Below, one piece after another: positions 22,680-34,332 of a DNA stretch of 64,000 nt. The translations under genes were made by a program, and so were the position numbers. The notes under the pieces were generated by a model. The model worked only from the letters and a program-made list of their open reading frames with translations. It made no database searches and was not told where the DNA came from. Source of the DNA: Scleromitrula shiraiana (taxonomy: Eukaryota > Ascomycota > Leotiomycetes > Helotiales > Sclerotiniaceae); NCBI GenBank assembly GCA_028455995.1, contig JABELC010000015.1, positions 248,001 to 312,000 of the forward strand, given 5' to 3'. Every line of letters starts with the position of its first letter. Positions within the stretch are counted from its first letter, which is position 1.

Positions 22680-25020
22680 AGGCAACTTATATTTAAGCGA
22701 GCTCAAAATCACCCCAATCTATTATCGCAACATCATTTTTTTAAATTTAATTAAAAATCAATCAATAATTATAATTCTATAATTTTAAGAAAATGAAAAA
22801 TTTATAATTCAATTTATAATATAATATAAATTTTATAATAATAATATTATAGTAGAACTTAATATTTTATATATTATTTCTATATAATTATATAAATCTT
22901 AATTCTACTCGGTTAAATTAAAATTGAAGCACGCGCCAATTGCCGAAAACCCTCAAAATCGACGATTTTATACAAAACACCTCTTACGTCGATGTAAATA
23001 AATCGATCAATTATTTATAGAATTATTTAAAATATTGAATATACATTATTTTTATATCAAAATATTTATTATTAAAATTTAAAGATTAAATAATAATTTT
23101 AAAATTTATAATATTTAATTAAATATAAAGTAAAAATCATATAAAAATACTATAATTTTAAGTTAATTTAAATCAAGCTAATTATTATATTAAAAAATAA
23201 TAAAAATATATATAAATATATATAAAAAAAAACTTTTATTTAATATAAATATTATATATATTAAAAATATATAAAAAATATAATATAATAAAGTTAAAAA
23301 GAGTATATATAGTATTTACAAGCACTAAGCACCATCATAACTTCGATTTTTAAAAATTATTAAAATCACTTCAAATTTTTATATATAATAATTTATATTT
23401 TTATAATTACTATATTAAAATATTATTCAATATAATTTTGATTTGAATGAATTATTAAAATTTTTAAAAATTTTAAAGATTTAAAAATACCCTTATAACT
23501 TCAACTTTTTAAAAACATTATATTAAATTTTAATATATAATATTTATATCAAATAAAAACTTTTCTTTTATATATTCATATATATCTTTATTATTTCCTA
23601 ATATAATAATTTGCTTAATTTAAACTAAATTAAAAATGTAGTATATTAATATAATTTTTGCTTTGTATTGAATTAAATATTATAAAATTTAAAATCATTA
23701 TTTAATCTTTAAATTTCAATAATAAGTATTTAAATATAAAAATAATTTATATTTATAATCTTAAATAATTTTATTCATAATTAAATGATTTATTTACATT
23801 AGCGCAAGAGGTGATTTGTACAAAATCGTCGATTTTGAAGCGCTTCGCTTATTTTGCGCGTACTTCAATTTTAATTTGACCGAGTACTAAATATATTAAA
23901 ATATACATTTTTAAATAAAGAATTATCTAATAGATCTTATATTATTTATAAATAGAATTTTAGATATTGTTAATTATACTTTATTTAATTTTTTATATAT
24001 TTAAACTTTGAAAATATCTTTATTATTTTTATTTTAAAATAATATTGAATATATTTAATAAAATTAAGATCAAAAAAATATAAAAACTAATTAGTAATTA
24101 AAAAGATTTTTTAATTTTTAAATGGGTTTTTTATTTTATAAATGTAATATATAGATATATTATTTTATTAAAATTAATATTTTAGATTTAATTGTTTAAA
24201 TATAAGTTGAATTTTTGTATTAAATATTTCGAGATATGAATTCGCATTATATTTATACTTTTTTAATTTAAAATCTCGATTTATTATATATAAATTGTTT
24301 TTTTAATATTTTAAAAGCATTTTTAAATTATAATCTTTATATTTTTATATATATTATAAATTTATATTATTTTAGAATTATATATTTTATTTAAAATATA
24401 AAATATTTATTGTTATTAATTATTCTATTTTTATTTAATAGAATATTCATTATTTTAATAGATTAATTTTTATTTTTTTATAGTTTATCTTCTTCATTTT
24501 AGATATTATATAAACTGTTTGAGTGTGTGTTTTAGTATAAATTTTAATCTTTTTTTAGTTTTTTAATTAGATATTTTATATATTTTTAAAATCTTTTTAA
24601 TAATAATGATTGAGTATTGTATTTTGTATATATTAATTGTTTTTTAATAAATTACTTTTAAATATAATCGTATAAAATGTATAATAGAATATTTATTTTG
24701 ATTAATATATGATTTTTATTAAAAAGTTTGAAATAGAGATTTCTTTTATTATATAATTTATTTTGTTATATAATATATTAAATTGTGTTTTTATTCAAAT
24801 TGAGATTTTTAATGATTTTATATAAATTTACTTTTTTTTTTTGCTTTGCTAGCGATTTTATTATATTAATATAGATTAAGATATTGCTTTTTAACTTTAT
24901 TATTATTTATTGAATATAAAAAAGTACGTATTGAAGATATTGTAATTGATATAAAAAAGTATAATCGAGGTTCGATGCGTAAAAACACGTCTTTTTAAAA
25001 TTCGCTTAAATATAAGTTGT
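22680..25020. other. AT-rich island
   Basis: About 2.3 kb of very AT-rich sequence with almost no G or C outside the ends of the foldback element. No open frame of interest. This composition is typical of RIP-mutated transposon DNA in filamentous ascomycetes. The right part (23890-25020) shows no structure that I can assign; GAGGTTCGATGCG near 24968 is one of the few GC-bearing words left. Confidence 0.8.
22908..23884. mobile_element. Foldback/MITE-like element, TA target duplication
   Basis: The left end TA-CTCGGTTAAATTAAAATTG and the right end mirror each other: the reverse complement of the right end reads CTCGGTCAAATTAAAATTG, and both continue into GAAGCACGCGC-like sequence. A TA dinucleotide flanks each side. 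The inverted match continues inward through AAAATCGACGATTTT, CACCTCTT and GTAAATAAATC and stays recognisable for roughly 350 bp per arm, leaving a centre of about 250 bp at 23280-23530. There is no coding capacity. TA flanks suggest mobilisation by a Tc1/mariner-type transposase encoded elsewhere; this is inference. Confidence 0.8.
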
Positions 25021-25027
25021 AGGTCAT

Positions 25028-25237
25028 TGTATATGTATTTTGATTAATATTGATATTCCCACCTAATCATATAAAGAAAATATATTACTAGTAATCACTC
25101 TTACCATGCTCATGCTCATCACATCAGATCAAATTAGATCAGATCAAATTCAAACCCAAATAACTAAATTAATCAAGTAATCAAGTAATCAATCATAATC
25201 TCAATTATCTACTCTACTCTACTCCACTCCACTCATA
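25028..25237. repeat. Right direct repeat flanking the AT-rich island
   Basis: Second copy of the segment at 22450-22665, same orientation, sharing the TACTAGTA site and its neighbours, so that site predates the duplication. The pair could be remnants of long terminal repeats or a duplication made when the island inserted; I see no TG...CA ends that would prove the former. Confidence 0.8.
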
Positions 25238-25359
25238 GATAATCACTCCCTCCCTCCCTCACTCACTCACTCACTCACTCCCTCACTCAATCATAAACAC
25301 CACTACCACTACTAATTCTACCATCATGATCCTGAGAGACTCCGACTCAGAGACATCGG

Positions 25360-25432
25360 GAAACTTGAAACTTGAAACTTGAAACTTGAAACTTGAAACT
25401 TGAAACTTGAAACTTGAAACTTGAAACTTGAA
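25360..25432. repeat. AAACTTG heptamer array
   Basis: About ten perfect 7-bp units. Confidence 0.9.
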
Positions 25433-26147
25433 GGTAGATGGATGTCTATGATATCTATTATATTTTACTCTTAGGCTTTTATATTTTTATTTTTATTTTT
25501 ATTTTTTTTATTTTTTATTTTTTTTTTATTTTTTTTTTATTTTTATTTTTATTTTATTTTTTTATTTTTTTATTTATTTTTTTTATTTTTTATTGTTTGA
25601 GTTATTTTCATTGTTCGAGTTAATTTTGATGATAATTTGAATTTATACTTTGGATTTATAATTTATGATTTGGATTTATGATTTTTAATTTGCAATTTAC
25701 AATTTATGATTTATAATTGTAGGAATCTTGATTTATTTTATACTAACTTGAAGTTTGAGTTTACATTACTAGTAACTTGAAGTTTATATCAAGTCTATAT
25801 TAAATTTAAATCTATGATACTAATTTAAGATAAAATAAATAAAAACACAAATAAACAAACAAATAAACAAACACATCAAGCGATAATCAATAATCAATAG
25901 CCTGAGAGAAATGGGGGGAGGAGGGGGGGAAGATAAATAAAGCAGAAAAGAGAGAATAGAAGAAGGAAAGAAGGAAAGAAGGAAAGAAGGAAATGGGTAT
26001 TCTATATATACAAATCCATGTCATCCTATCCCATGCCATCCCATTTATGAAATACGCAAAATGAAATACGCAAAATATGATATGGTATGATATGATATGG
26101 TATGATATGATATGATATAGTATAAGAAAAACACAATCTTAAGAATG

Positions 26148-26183
<36 letters not shown>
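26148..26183. repeat. Poly-A run of 36
   Basis: Uninterrupted A from 26148 to 26183. It has no adjacent open frame and may be the tail of a retroposed sequence or a simple homopolymer. Confidence 0.85.
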
Positions 26184-26184
<1 letters not shown>

Positions 26185-26334
26185 AGCTCTTCTTCAACCC
26201 TAGCGCAAATGAAATAAATGTCTGTTGATTTAGAATCAGGCGGTTAGAAATGATTGATTAATCTCAAGCTTAAACCCAACCAAATCAAATCAAATCAAAT
26301 CAAATCAAATCAAATCAAACCAAACCATCCCATC

Positions 26335-26922
26335 TCAAATAACAACCGCAGCCAACAACCCCATACAACCCAAATAAACCACGCCGCTCAACCAGCCCTC
26401 CCTGCCTAGTACGCGCGCTCTCGCCAAGACCTGCCCAACCACATCTCTTTCTCCTTTCCTCTCCCTTTCTCCTTTCCTTTCTCTTTCTTTTTCTCTTTCC
26501 TCAAATATCCCACGACTCTGCACAAACACGCTCAAGATCCCCCCAGCCACCAACGCCACAACTGTCATTCGCCCCGCGAATGTCGGGATCACCGAGAATG
26601 TCATTATGGGCAGGAGAATGGAAATGGCGATTGCGATTGCGAGGGTGGGGAGGGGATTTTCTTCTTCTTCGTTTGCGTTTTCCTCTTCATTTTCCTCTTC
26701 ATTTTCATTCTCATTTTCATTTGCATGGTCAGAAATAGGAGTAGAAAGTTCCTCCTCGATTCGCGCCTCGTGAGTGGAGGAGATGGTGGAGTGTGTTGGT
26801 GTTAGAGGTGGTTGTAGATGAGTATGAGTATGATGAATACGCGGACCTCTACGAGTGCGATGATGGCGGGAGGAAATCGAGGAGACGGAAGAGATAGATG
26901 AGGTGCCCGAGTAGTGATTTTC

Positions 26923-26959
<37 letters not shown>

Positions 26960-28677
26960 GATGATGATAAAGAGAGATGGTTTTTAATATCCGTTGGAGA
27001 CGAACAAATCGATACTAAATCATCAGCGGGATTGAGGAAGCGGGTTTCGATTTCGGCGATGGGTTGGGCGGTTTGGAGGTAGGTTCGGTAGGTGGAGATG
27101 TCGGATTGGGAGGGGGCGGAGAGGTTTTGGGTGGAGTGGAATGAGGAAAGGGTTTGGTCTGGTTTTTTTGGTTAATATTATATAATCTCATGACGATTGA
27201 TACGAGATGATAGATATAAATAAATAAAAAACATACTATACTGAGCAAGTTTATAACCAATCCTCCCCAAAATATCAATCTTATGCCATTGAAGTTCCCC
27301 ACCCATTTCCGCTGCTGCCCTCCTTGAAGCCGGTAATATTTCCGTATGAGTTCGTCTAGATTGTGTATCAGCCGTATCGAGACGATGTAACTGTTCTTCC
27401 AATTCACTAATTTCATCCTGGAGATGGAGAAGAATGCGATGGTTTAAAGCTTCGAATTTTCGATACATTGGTTTAATTCTTTCTTCGACCACAGTATCAG
27501 ATCCGGAATGAGAGGATGATGATAATTTTGATGCTAATAATTCATATCCGGTTATTGGTAGTCCATCTGCTCTTGGGAAGTAATGATTTGGTGGATAGGG
27601 ATTTCTGGGGGTTAGATCTGATGGTGATAGTGGACTTGGTTCAGAGGTAGCACGATGCATACTTGGGGTTCCGAATGAAGGGGCAGCTCCATAATAATTT
27701 TGACGTTGATTTGCGGCTGCCATTTGGGTTGCGATTTTTATTGATGATGTATCTCTGATTGTGATTGGTTTATGAAGATTTTCTCGTCCATGAATACTTC
27801 TCTCAGGTGATGTACTTCTATCTGTATCGATATCCGCAGGTGGTTCGGAAAATCCATCACTATGAAAACTACTTGCTGATGAAGATGTACCCGTATGATC
27901 CGGTTTTATATGTGAAGGTAATGATGCGATAGTAAAATCTTCTTCGGCAGGATTAATTAACCATCGATCCGTATTGGGAGGATTAGATTCTTGTCTTTCA
28001 TTTTCTTCATCTTCTTCATCTGAATCTTTTTGCAAATAAGCAAAAACATTTGGAGGTGATGGTACAGCTGGTGATAAAGATTTTTCCTTTCCTGGAGTTG
28101 ATCGTTTTGAAATTGAAGCTTGAGTTATTGTCGCATTACTTCCACTTGAACTACTTGATTTATTTGTAGTTGAAGTTAAGCATGTTAGATTAGATATGAC
28201 GGAAGGTGATGTTAACCTTGACCTTGAAGCTGCAAGGATTGTTTTATGATCCGGCGCATTCCCCTCATCCTCTGAAGAACTTGACGACGATGATGATGAT
28301 GACGATGAACTCGAATTTCGATTTAATTGAGTATTTCTTTGTCGAATTAATCGTTGTCCATCCATATCATTATCTTTTGATGATCCACTTGTACGCTTAA
28401 CACTTGTATTTTTCGTTCGTAACTTTTGCGCATTATGTCGACTACTATTTGAAGTAGATTTTTGCATCTTTCTTAATCTTTCTCTTTCTCTTCCTGTATT
28501 TGCTTTCGTAGGTGAGATGATAGAAGAACCATGATATGAACGATGTTGTCGATTTGATATTTCGTTATGAAATTCTTTTTCGGTACCCCTTACTCCCTCT
28601 CTAACTTCCTCCCTTGATTCATCTTCGGAATCTTCTTTTATGGATTCCACAGTTGGTGCAATATATTTCGTAGACAT
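26335..28677 (-). CDS. DUF6594-type membrane protein
   Basis: Two exons on the minus strand, 28677-27237 and 27158-26335, give about 754 residues. The 78-nt intron starts GTATGT and ends CCAG, splitting a codon after its first base. Without it the family motif is cut; with it the reading KLAQ-Y-N-Q is restored. Residues 1-340 are Ser/Glu-rich and probably disordered, including a run of 14 Ser near 122. From about 370 the DUF6594 core appears: YRKFEALNHRILLHLQDEIS, ELEEQLHRLD, then the LLGRIG-like helix. A second Ser run and EN/EE-rich region precede hydrophobic C-terminal segments (ILLPIMTFSVIPTFAG, VVALVAGGILSVFV, VVYLGCMGLLAAVVI), the usual membrane end of this family. Function is unknown. 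Confidence 0.82.
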
Positions 28678-29214
28678 TTTGAAGTAGTAATACTTCTATG
28701 AATCATTGTCAGCTTAATTTGAAGGGATTTAAAATGTATAGATATGATGATACAAATAAAGAGAAGGGAAGAAAATCAATGTATTTATTTACTTAATTAT
28801 TTTATCATTTTATCATAATTTAAATGATTGTGTGTTACTAAATAAAAAAACATACCTTGAAAAGTTTTGGGTAGCTATGGTTATGGCTGGCTATATTGGT
28901 GTATCGATGTCTGATAATGAGCTAATAATAATAATGCCCGATGAAAATAATAAATTGAAAATGATTCCTGATATGGTAGTACTAAATAGAATGATTATCT
29001 TAAACAGATATAATAGTAAACATGATATTTATTATATGAAGAGATAAAAGGGAGAGAAAAGGAGAAAAGAGGAAGAGGAAGAGAAGGAGAAGGAGAAGAA
29101 GAGAATAACAGAGAGATAGAGAAATAGAGAAGAAAAGACAAGAATAAGAAGGATTAAATCAATTTCTATTGTAAGTATATTTATATGTATATTTGTATGA
29201 TGATATAGATGATG

Positions 29215-29248
<34 letters not shown>

Positions 29249-29773
29249 GTAAAATATCTTTTATATATCAATATCAACATCTACCTATAAAAATTGAAGC
29301 GCGCGCTCTGAATGATCAGGGTATGTGTTCAGTGTTCAATATTCACATCCCGTCTTTAAATTGTTGTTACTGTACATTTGTGTAGGGTGTCAGCCGTTCA
29401 AAAGATAGAAACTATGGGATTTCAATCATGTTTCAAATTGTTGGATTTGGAAATGATATGTTATTATATTTGTAGATGATTTGAATCAACCTTATGGGGG
29501 TGGGATGTTGTGGAGGAGGGGGAAATGTTGTAAGATGGAAGGGCGAGGGGGGCGTAAAATGGATTGGTTGGAAGAAATAAGAACAATAATATGGGAATGA
29601 ATGATCTTGAAAGTCTTACAGATGTACAATACATATACATACATATATACATATATACATACATATATACATACAAACATACATATATACATACATATAC
29701 ATATATATAAATGATTTCTTGTATCATATATTTGGTAGAAATGTTTCTTCATTTATAATTTTGTACGAGTATA

Positions 29774-29802
29774 CTCGGTTAAATTAAAATTGAAGCACGC
29801 GC
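29774..29802. mobile_element. Solo terminal inverted repeat of the foldback element
   Basis: TA-CTCGGTTAAATTAAAATTG followed by AAGCACGCGC is identical over its 29 bp to the left end of the element at 22908, including the flanking TA, but the sequence inward is unrelated. It is a truncated copy or a relic of excision. Confidence 0.75.
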
Positions 29803-30058
29803 AAGAGTACGTACATAATGATGTTGTATCACGGAAAATCTCTCGAATGAAGGATGAAAAGTTGAAAAAAATGTGATGAAAATGATTTGCATTGATGATG
29901 ATTGTTGGTCACACAAATATCTAGGTAGGATTGAGGTAAGCTAGACTAATAATAAGATTAATAATTAGGTAATTGTGATATTATTTTTATTACTTCTTTT
30001 GGGAATTCTGGGAAGTATTTTATATATGATGTCTTGGTTGAGGTGAAGTGAGGACTGC

Positions 30059-30496
<438 letters not shown>

Positions 30497-31980
30497 GATT
30501 TGTTTACTTTGTTTATCTTTTCTTACCTCTTCCAAGTTTCTCCTTCTCACCTTTAGAATGTTAGATTTTAATATAATTTCTTTCTTTCTTAATTAATTGG
30601 ATAAATATAATGCGGGCCGCTTCCTTAGACCAAAAATATCCATCCATCTTTTTTAGCATATGCGGGCGGGTGCGGGTGTGGATGCGGGTGAGAAGAAGCT
30701 ATAGTGGAAGGAAAAGGAACCATCAATCAGATTGCTGTAGTAGCAGCTGAAGTACAGCCTTATTATTAACAAACAACTCTTCATACCTGGCAATAATCCA
30801 TACTATAGTATACTACGGACCTTGTAATTATTTGAAAACATAATTGAACATAATTGAACATAATTGAACATAATTGAACATAATTGAATAAAAGAATCAA
30901 AATAATAATATATTACCTACATAATACATAGTAGGCAAGTGATTAAAAATGAGGCTGTTGATGCAAATGTAAATGCAACTTCAATGTAGGTATCGATATC
31001 GATATCGATATCAATGATACATACATAATTCAACCTCATATTATTCTTCTATTATCCCCACCTACCCATTCCGACATCTTCCTTCCTTCCTCACGAACAA
31101 CTTACAAGAAAAACTTCATTTCAGTAACAATCTTCTATTACACAAGATAGAATATTCTTTTTCATAAAATACGTGCTTTATTTCTACTCGACACCTTTTA
31201 TAAATCTAATCTTGTATAACCAATACAATTTCAACACATACAATAGCATACATACAACATATCAATATCTCACTCATCATCTTACCTTTTGTTTTGTATA
31301 CCTTTTGTTTTGTTTTGTATGACCTGCCTTACCAAGGAATTATAACATACTTATTAGGTGTTGTGTTACTACTTATTAAATACCTACATCACAAGCATAC
31401 CTATGTAGATAACTGAGACTGAGACTGAGACTGAGACTAAGACTAAGACTAAGACTGAGACTGAGATTGAGAGTACATACCATAGAATTATCATGGTAAG
31501 AATACTTTCAATATTTCCGTACTTCAATCCCCATCTAATAAATCGCATGGCTTGATGATGGCCCAGTGGTTCATGCATTACACAAAAAAGTCATAGCCAC
31601 CAAGTGATCCTACCTACTAGTATTTCCATTTTCATTTCCATTTCCATTTCCATTTTCTAACCATTAATCTTTACCCCTCCCCTCAAAATCGGATACATGC
31701 AGGCGGATGCCCAACCAGAGAAAAGGGGAGAAAAAAAAAATTCTAATTACATGCATGAGCCCGAACTTCAACCTCTGCCTGACCTGACCTTACCTTACCT
31801 TTTTCTTGAATCAACCGACTACACTCCGTAAATCATCCTGCTGGTTCAAGAGAATCGGAGAGAAAAAGATAATAAACTGACCTTTTTAATTCGGCAGACC
31901 AATTGGGAAATTCAATTTCTTTCATAGGTTCACGAGTATTCGTTCTTTAATATTGGAAATATCAAAACCCCGCTAAAATC

Positions 31981-33951
31981 ATGTCTCGAATACCTCCATT
32001 CATACTACGAAGATACCTTCTTGGGGGCCAAATCAATTCAACTGGATGTCTTCATCATAGATCGAATATTGGTAGTAGGATATTACCAACAATCTATACC
32101 CGCAGAACTCGAGGTCTTCAAACCCTTCACACGAATACAGAAATTGAACCCATCCCCACGAATTATGATCCTCAAACCCCGATTCGAAAACAATTGAAAG
32201 ATGAAGCCAAGAGAAGAAAGGCAGAAGGGGAAGGCAGTACATCAAATTTATTAACGGCGCACAATATAGACGATTGGGAACTAACCGTCGGAATCGAAAT
32301 CCATGCTCAATTAAATACAGAACGCAAACTTTTTTCCTCCTCCGCCTCAACCATCAACGCCGAACCGAACACACACGTCTCATATTTCGACCTCGCGCTC
32401 CCAGGCTCCTTACCTCTCTTCCAAAAAGAAACACTCATTCCCGCTATCCGCGGCGCGCTCGCCCTAAACTGTTCGATCCAACCTACCAGTCGTTTTGATC
32501 GAAAACATTATTTTCACTGGGATCAACCGGCGGGGTATCAGATAACTCAATATTATGAACCGTTTGCAAAGGATGGATATATTACTCTATACGATTATGA
32601 TGGTATAGCTGCGGAGGATGGGAAGGAAGTGAGGATTGATATTAAACAAGTGCAGATGGAACAGGATACCGCAAAGTCGATTTCTCAGCCGCCGGGGGAT
32701 GTGCATCTATTAGATTTTAATCGCGTTGGGTTACCGCTGATTGAGATTATTTCACTGCCTCAAATTCACCATCCGGATACGGCGGCGGCATTCGTGAGGA
32801 AGGTTCAGAGTTTGTTAAATTCGGTGGATGCGTGTGTTCTTGGTATGCAATCTGGTGGATTAAGAGCAGACGTAAATGTTTCCGTACGAAGAAAATCAGA
32901 CATCAATACCAACACCAATCCCGAAATAAACCTAGGCACCAGAACGGAAATCAAAAACCTCAGCAGTTTCAAAGCAGTAAAAGAATCTATAATCGCCGAG
33001 CGAAACCGCCAAATCAGCGTTCTCTCATCCGGCGGTAAAATAGAAGGAGAAACTCGAGGCTGGACGATCGGACACTCGGAAACGAGGAGGTTGAGGGGGA
33101 AGGAGGGAGAGGTCGATTATAGGTATATGCCTGATGCGGATATTGCGCCTGTGGTTATTGACGAGGGGTTGGTGGAACACTTGAGGGGGACGTTGGGGGT
33201 TTTGCCAGATGAGGAGGTGAGGTCGTTGGTGGAGGAGTATGGGGTTAGTGTTCAAGATGCGCTCACGTTGATGGGGTTAGAGGAGGGGGGGAGAGTGGAA
33301 TATTTTTACGCGGTTGTGGATTCCTTACGGGATTTATATCCCGTTGAAAATGATAAGAGGAATGATACTCAGGCGCTGGGGAAATTGGCCGCAAATTGGA
33401 TCCTCCACGAACTGGGAGGGTTAATCGCAGACTCTGAGATAGGAGGAGAGGGACGGGTGGGAGAGAACGAGAGTGTGGATGTGAGTGTGAGTTTGAGAGA
33501 TGGACAGGGCATTCTTCCTGCGGAGGAATTGGCAAGGATTATCTTCTACGTGGATACGAAGAAGATTACAGTGGAGACGGGCAAGAAGGTTCTGGGAATG
33601 GTGTGGAGGAAACTAGCGAAATCAGAAAATGAACCATCATCGACCATCTCGACGGAACAACAGAATCACGATACAAACACAAATCCAAATACAAACACGA
33701 CCGTAGACACAATAATACAAAAACAAGATCTCTGGCTCAAAAAAATAACAGCAGATGAATACGAAAAAATAGCACGGCAAGTAGTCGACCGAAACCAAGA
33801 TATCGCGAGCGAGATCGTGCATGGCAAGCATGGCAAACTTAATTTCCTACTGGGCTGTATGATGCGAGGGGGTGGGAAGGCTGGATCCCTAGATGCCCGG
33901 GTCGCGAGGGAGGTTTTGTTGCGTGTTTTGGGGTGTGTGGAGGGGAGGTAG
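31981..33951 (+). CDS. GATB: Glutamyl-tRNA(Gln) amidotransferase subunit B, mitochondrial
   Basis: Single exon, 656 residues. The first 50 or so residues are rich in Arg, Ser and Thr with no acidic residue, as in a mitochondrial targeting peptide. The GatB core begins near 102 (VGIEIHAQLNTERKLFSS). The PROSITE-type GatB signature LLDFNRVGLPLIEIIS lies near 242, DYRYMPDADIAPV near 378, and the C-terminal GatB/YqeY helical domain covers about 430-656. With GatA/Her2 and GatF the enzyme converts misacylated Glu-tRNA(Gln) to Gln-tRNA(Gln) in mitochondria; subunit B binds the tRNA and carries out the phosphorylation step. An Asn/Thr-rich insert (about 555-575, containing NTNPNTNTT) extends the tail domain. 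Length is above the bacterial norm of about 480 mainly through the leader and low-complexity inserts. No disruption seen. Confidence 0.95.
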   Translation: MSRIPPFILRRYLLGGQINSTGCLHHRSNIGSRILPTIYTRRTRGLQTLHTNTEIEPIPTNYDPQTPIRKQLKDEAKRRKAEGEGSTSNLLTAHNIDDWELTVGIEIHAQLNTERKLFSSSASTINAEPNTHVSYFDLALPGSLPLFQKETLIPAIRGALALNCSIQPTSRFDRKHYFHWDQPAGYQITQYYEPFAKDGYITLYDYDGIAAEDGKEVRIDIKQVQMEQDTAKSISQPPGDVHLLDFNRVGLPLIEIISLPQIHHPDTAAAFVRKVQSLLNSVDACVLGMQSGGLRADVNVSVRRKSDINTNTNPEINLGTRTEIKNLSSFKAVKESIIAERNRQISVLSSGGKIEGETRGWTIGHSETRRLRGKEGEVDYRYMPDADIAPVVIDEGLVEHLRGTLGVLPDEEVRSLVEEYGVSVQDALTLMGLEEGGRVEYFYAVVDSLRDLYPVENDKRNDTQALGKLAANWILHELGGLIADSEIGGEGRVGENESVDVSVSLRDGQGILPAEELARIIFYVDTKKITVETGKKVLGMVWRKLAKSENEPSSTISTEQQNHDTNTNPNTNTTVDTIIQKQDLWLKKITADEYEKIARQVVDRNQDIASEIVHGKHGKLNFLLGCMMRGGGKAGSLDARVAREVLLRVLGCVEGR

Positions 33952-34202
33952 TGGAGGGGGGGTGGTGTTGGTGGGTTGGTGGGTTGGTGGGTGGTGGGTG
34001 GTGGTTGCTAGATTCAACTTGGAGTTTGATTTTGTATATTTTATATATTGTATACTAATATAAAAGAATCAATCAATCTTTTTTTTTTTCCTTTTTTTTT
34101 ATTTTTTTTTTTATTTTTCTTTTTTTTTGCAATTGCAAATCCCAAAAAAGAATAAACTTGAAGTCTTACTACTACTACTTGAAGTCTTACTACTACTACT
34201 AC

Positions 34203-34332
34203 TACTAGTAACTGTTTGTTTGCCAGTGACAACTTGAACTTGAACTTGAACTTGAAGAATCAACTTGATGGAACTTCAAATTGAACGCTTTGTTAAGGAC
34301 TCGGACTCGGAGTTCACTGGCAAGTTCAAGTT
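34203..34332. repeat. Cluster with all four XACTX'GXA insertion motifs
   Basis: Within 130 bp: TACTAGTA (34203), TGCCAGTG (34221), a 26-bp AA(CTTGAA)4 array (34231-34256), a GACTCGGACTCGGA double (34298-34311), CACTGGCA (34315) and TTCAAGTT (34325). Each is an 8-mer of the form XA-CTX'G-XA or its reverse complement, and two of them are stacked with a 6-bp period. Confidence 0.8.

Larger units (their letters stand above)
25238..26334. other. Spacer of simple repeats
   Basis: Contains TCAC runs, a 7-bp AAACTTG array (25360-25432), a T-rich TTTTA tract (25480-25590), AACTTGAA and TACTAGTA near 25743-25790, GGAAAGAA runs, TATGATATGG runs, a 36-bp poly-A (26148-26183) and CAAAT pentamers (26275-26320). 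No gene. Confidence 0.7.

Noticed and set aside
22680..25020. Mitochondrial DNA insertion as source of the AT-rich island
   Set aside because: No mitochondrial gene fragments or frames are seen, whereas transposon ends with TA flanks are present; RIP-altered repeat DNA fits better.
25360..25432. AAACTTG array as serial CTTGAA insertion
   Set aside because: The period is seven, not six, so the stacking rule does not explain it; ordinary slippage is simpler.
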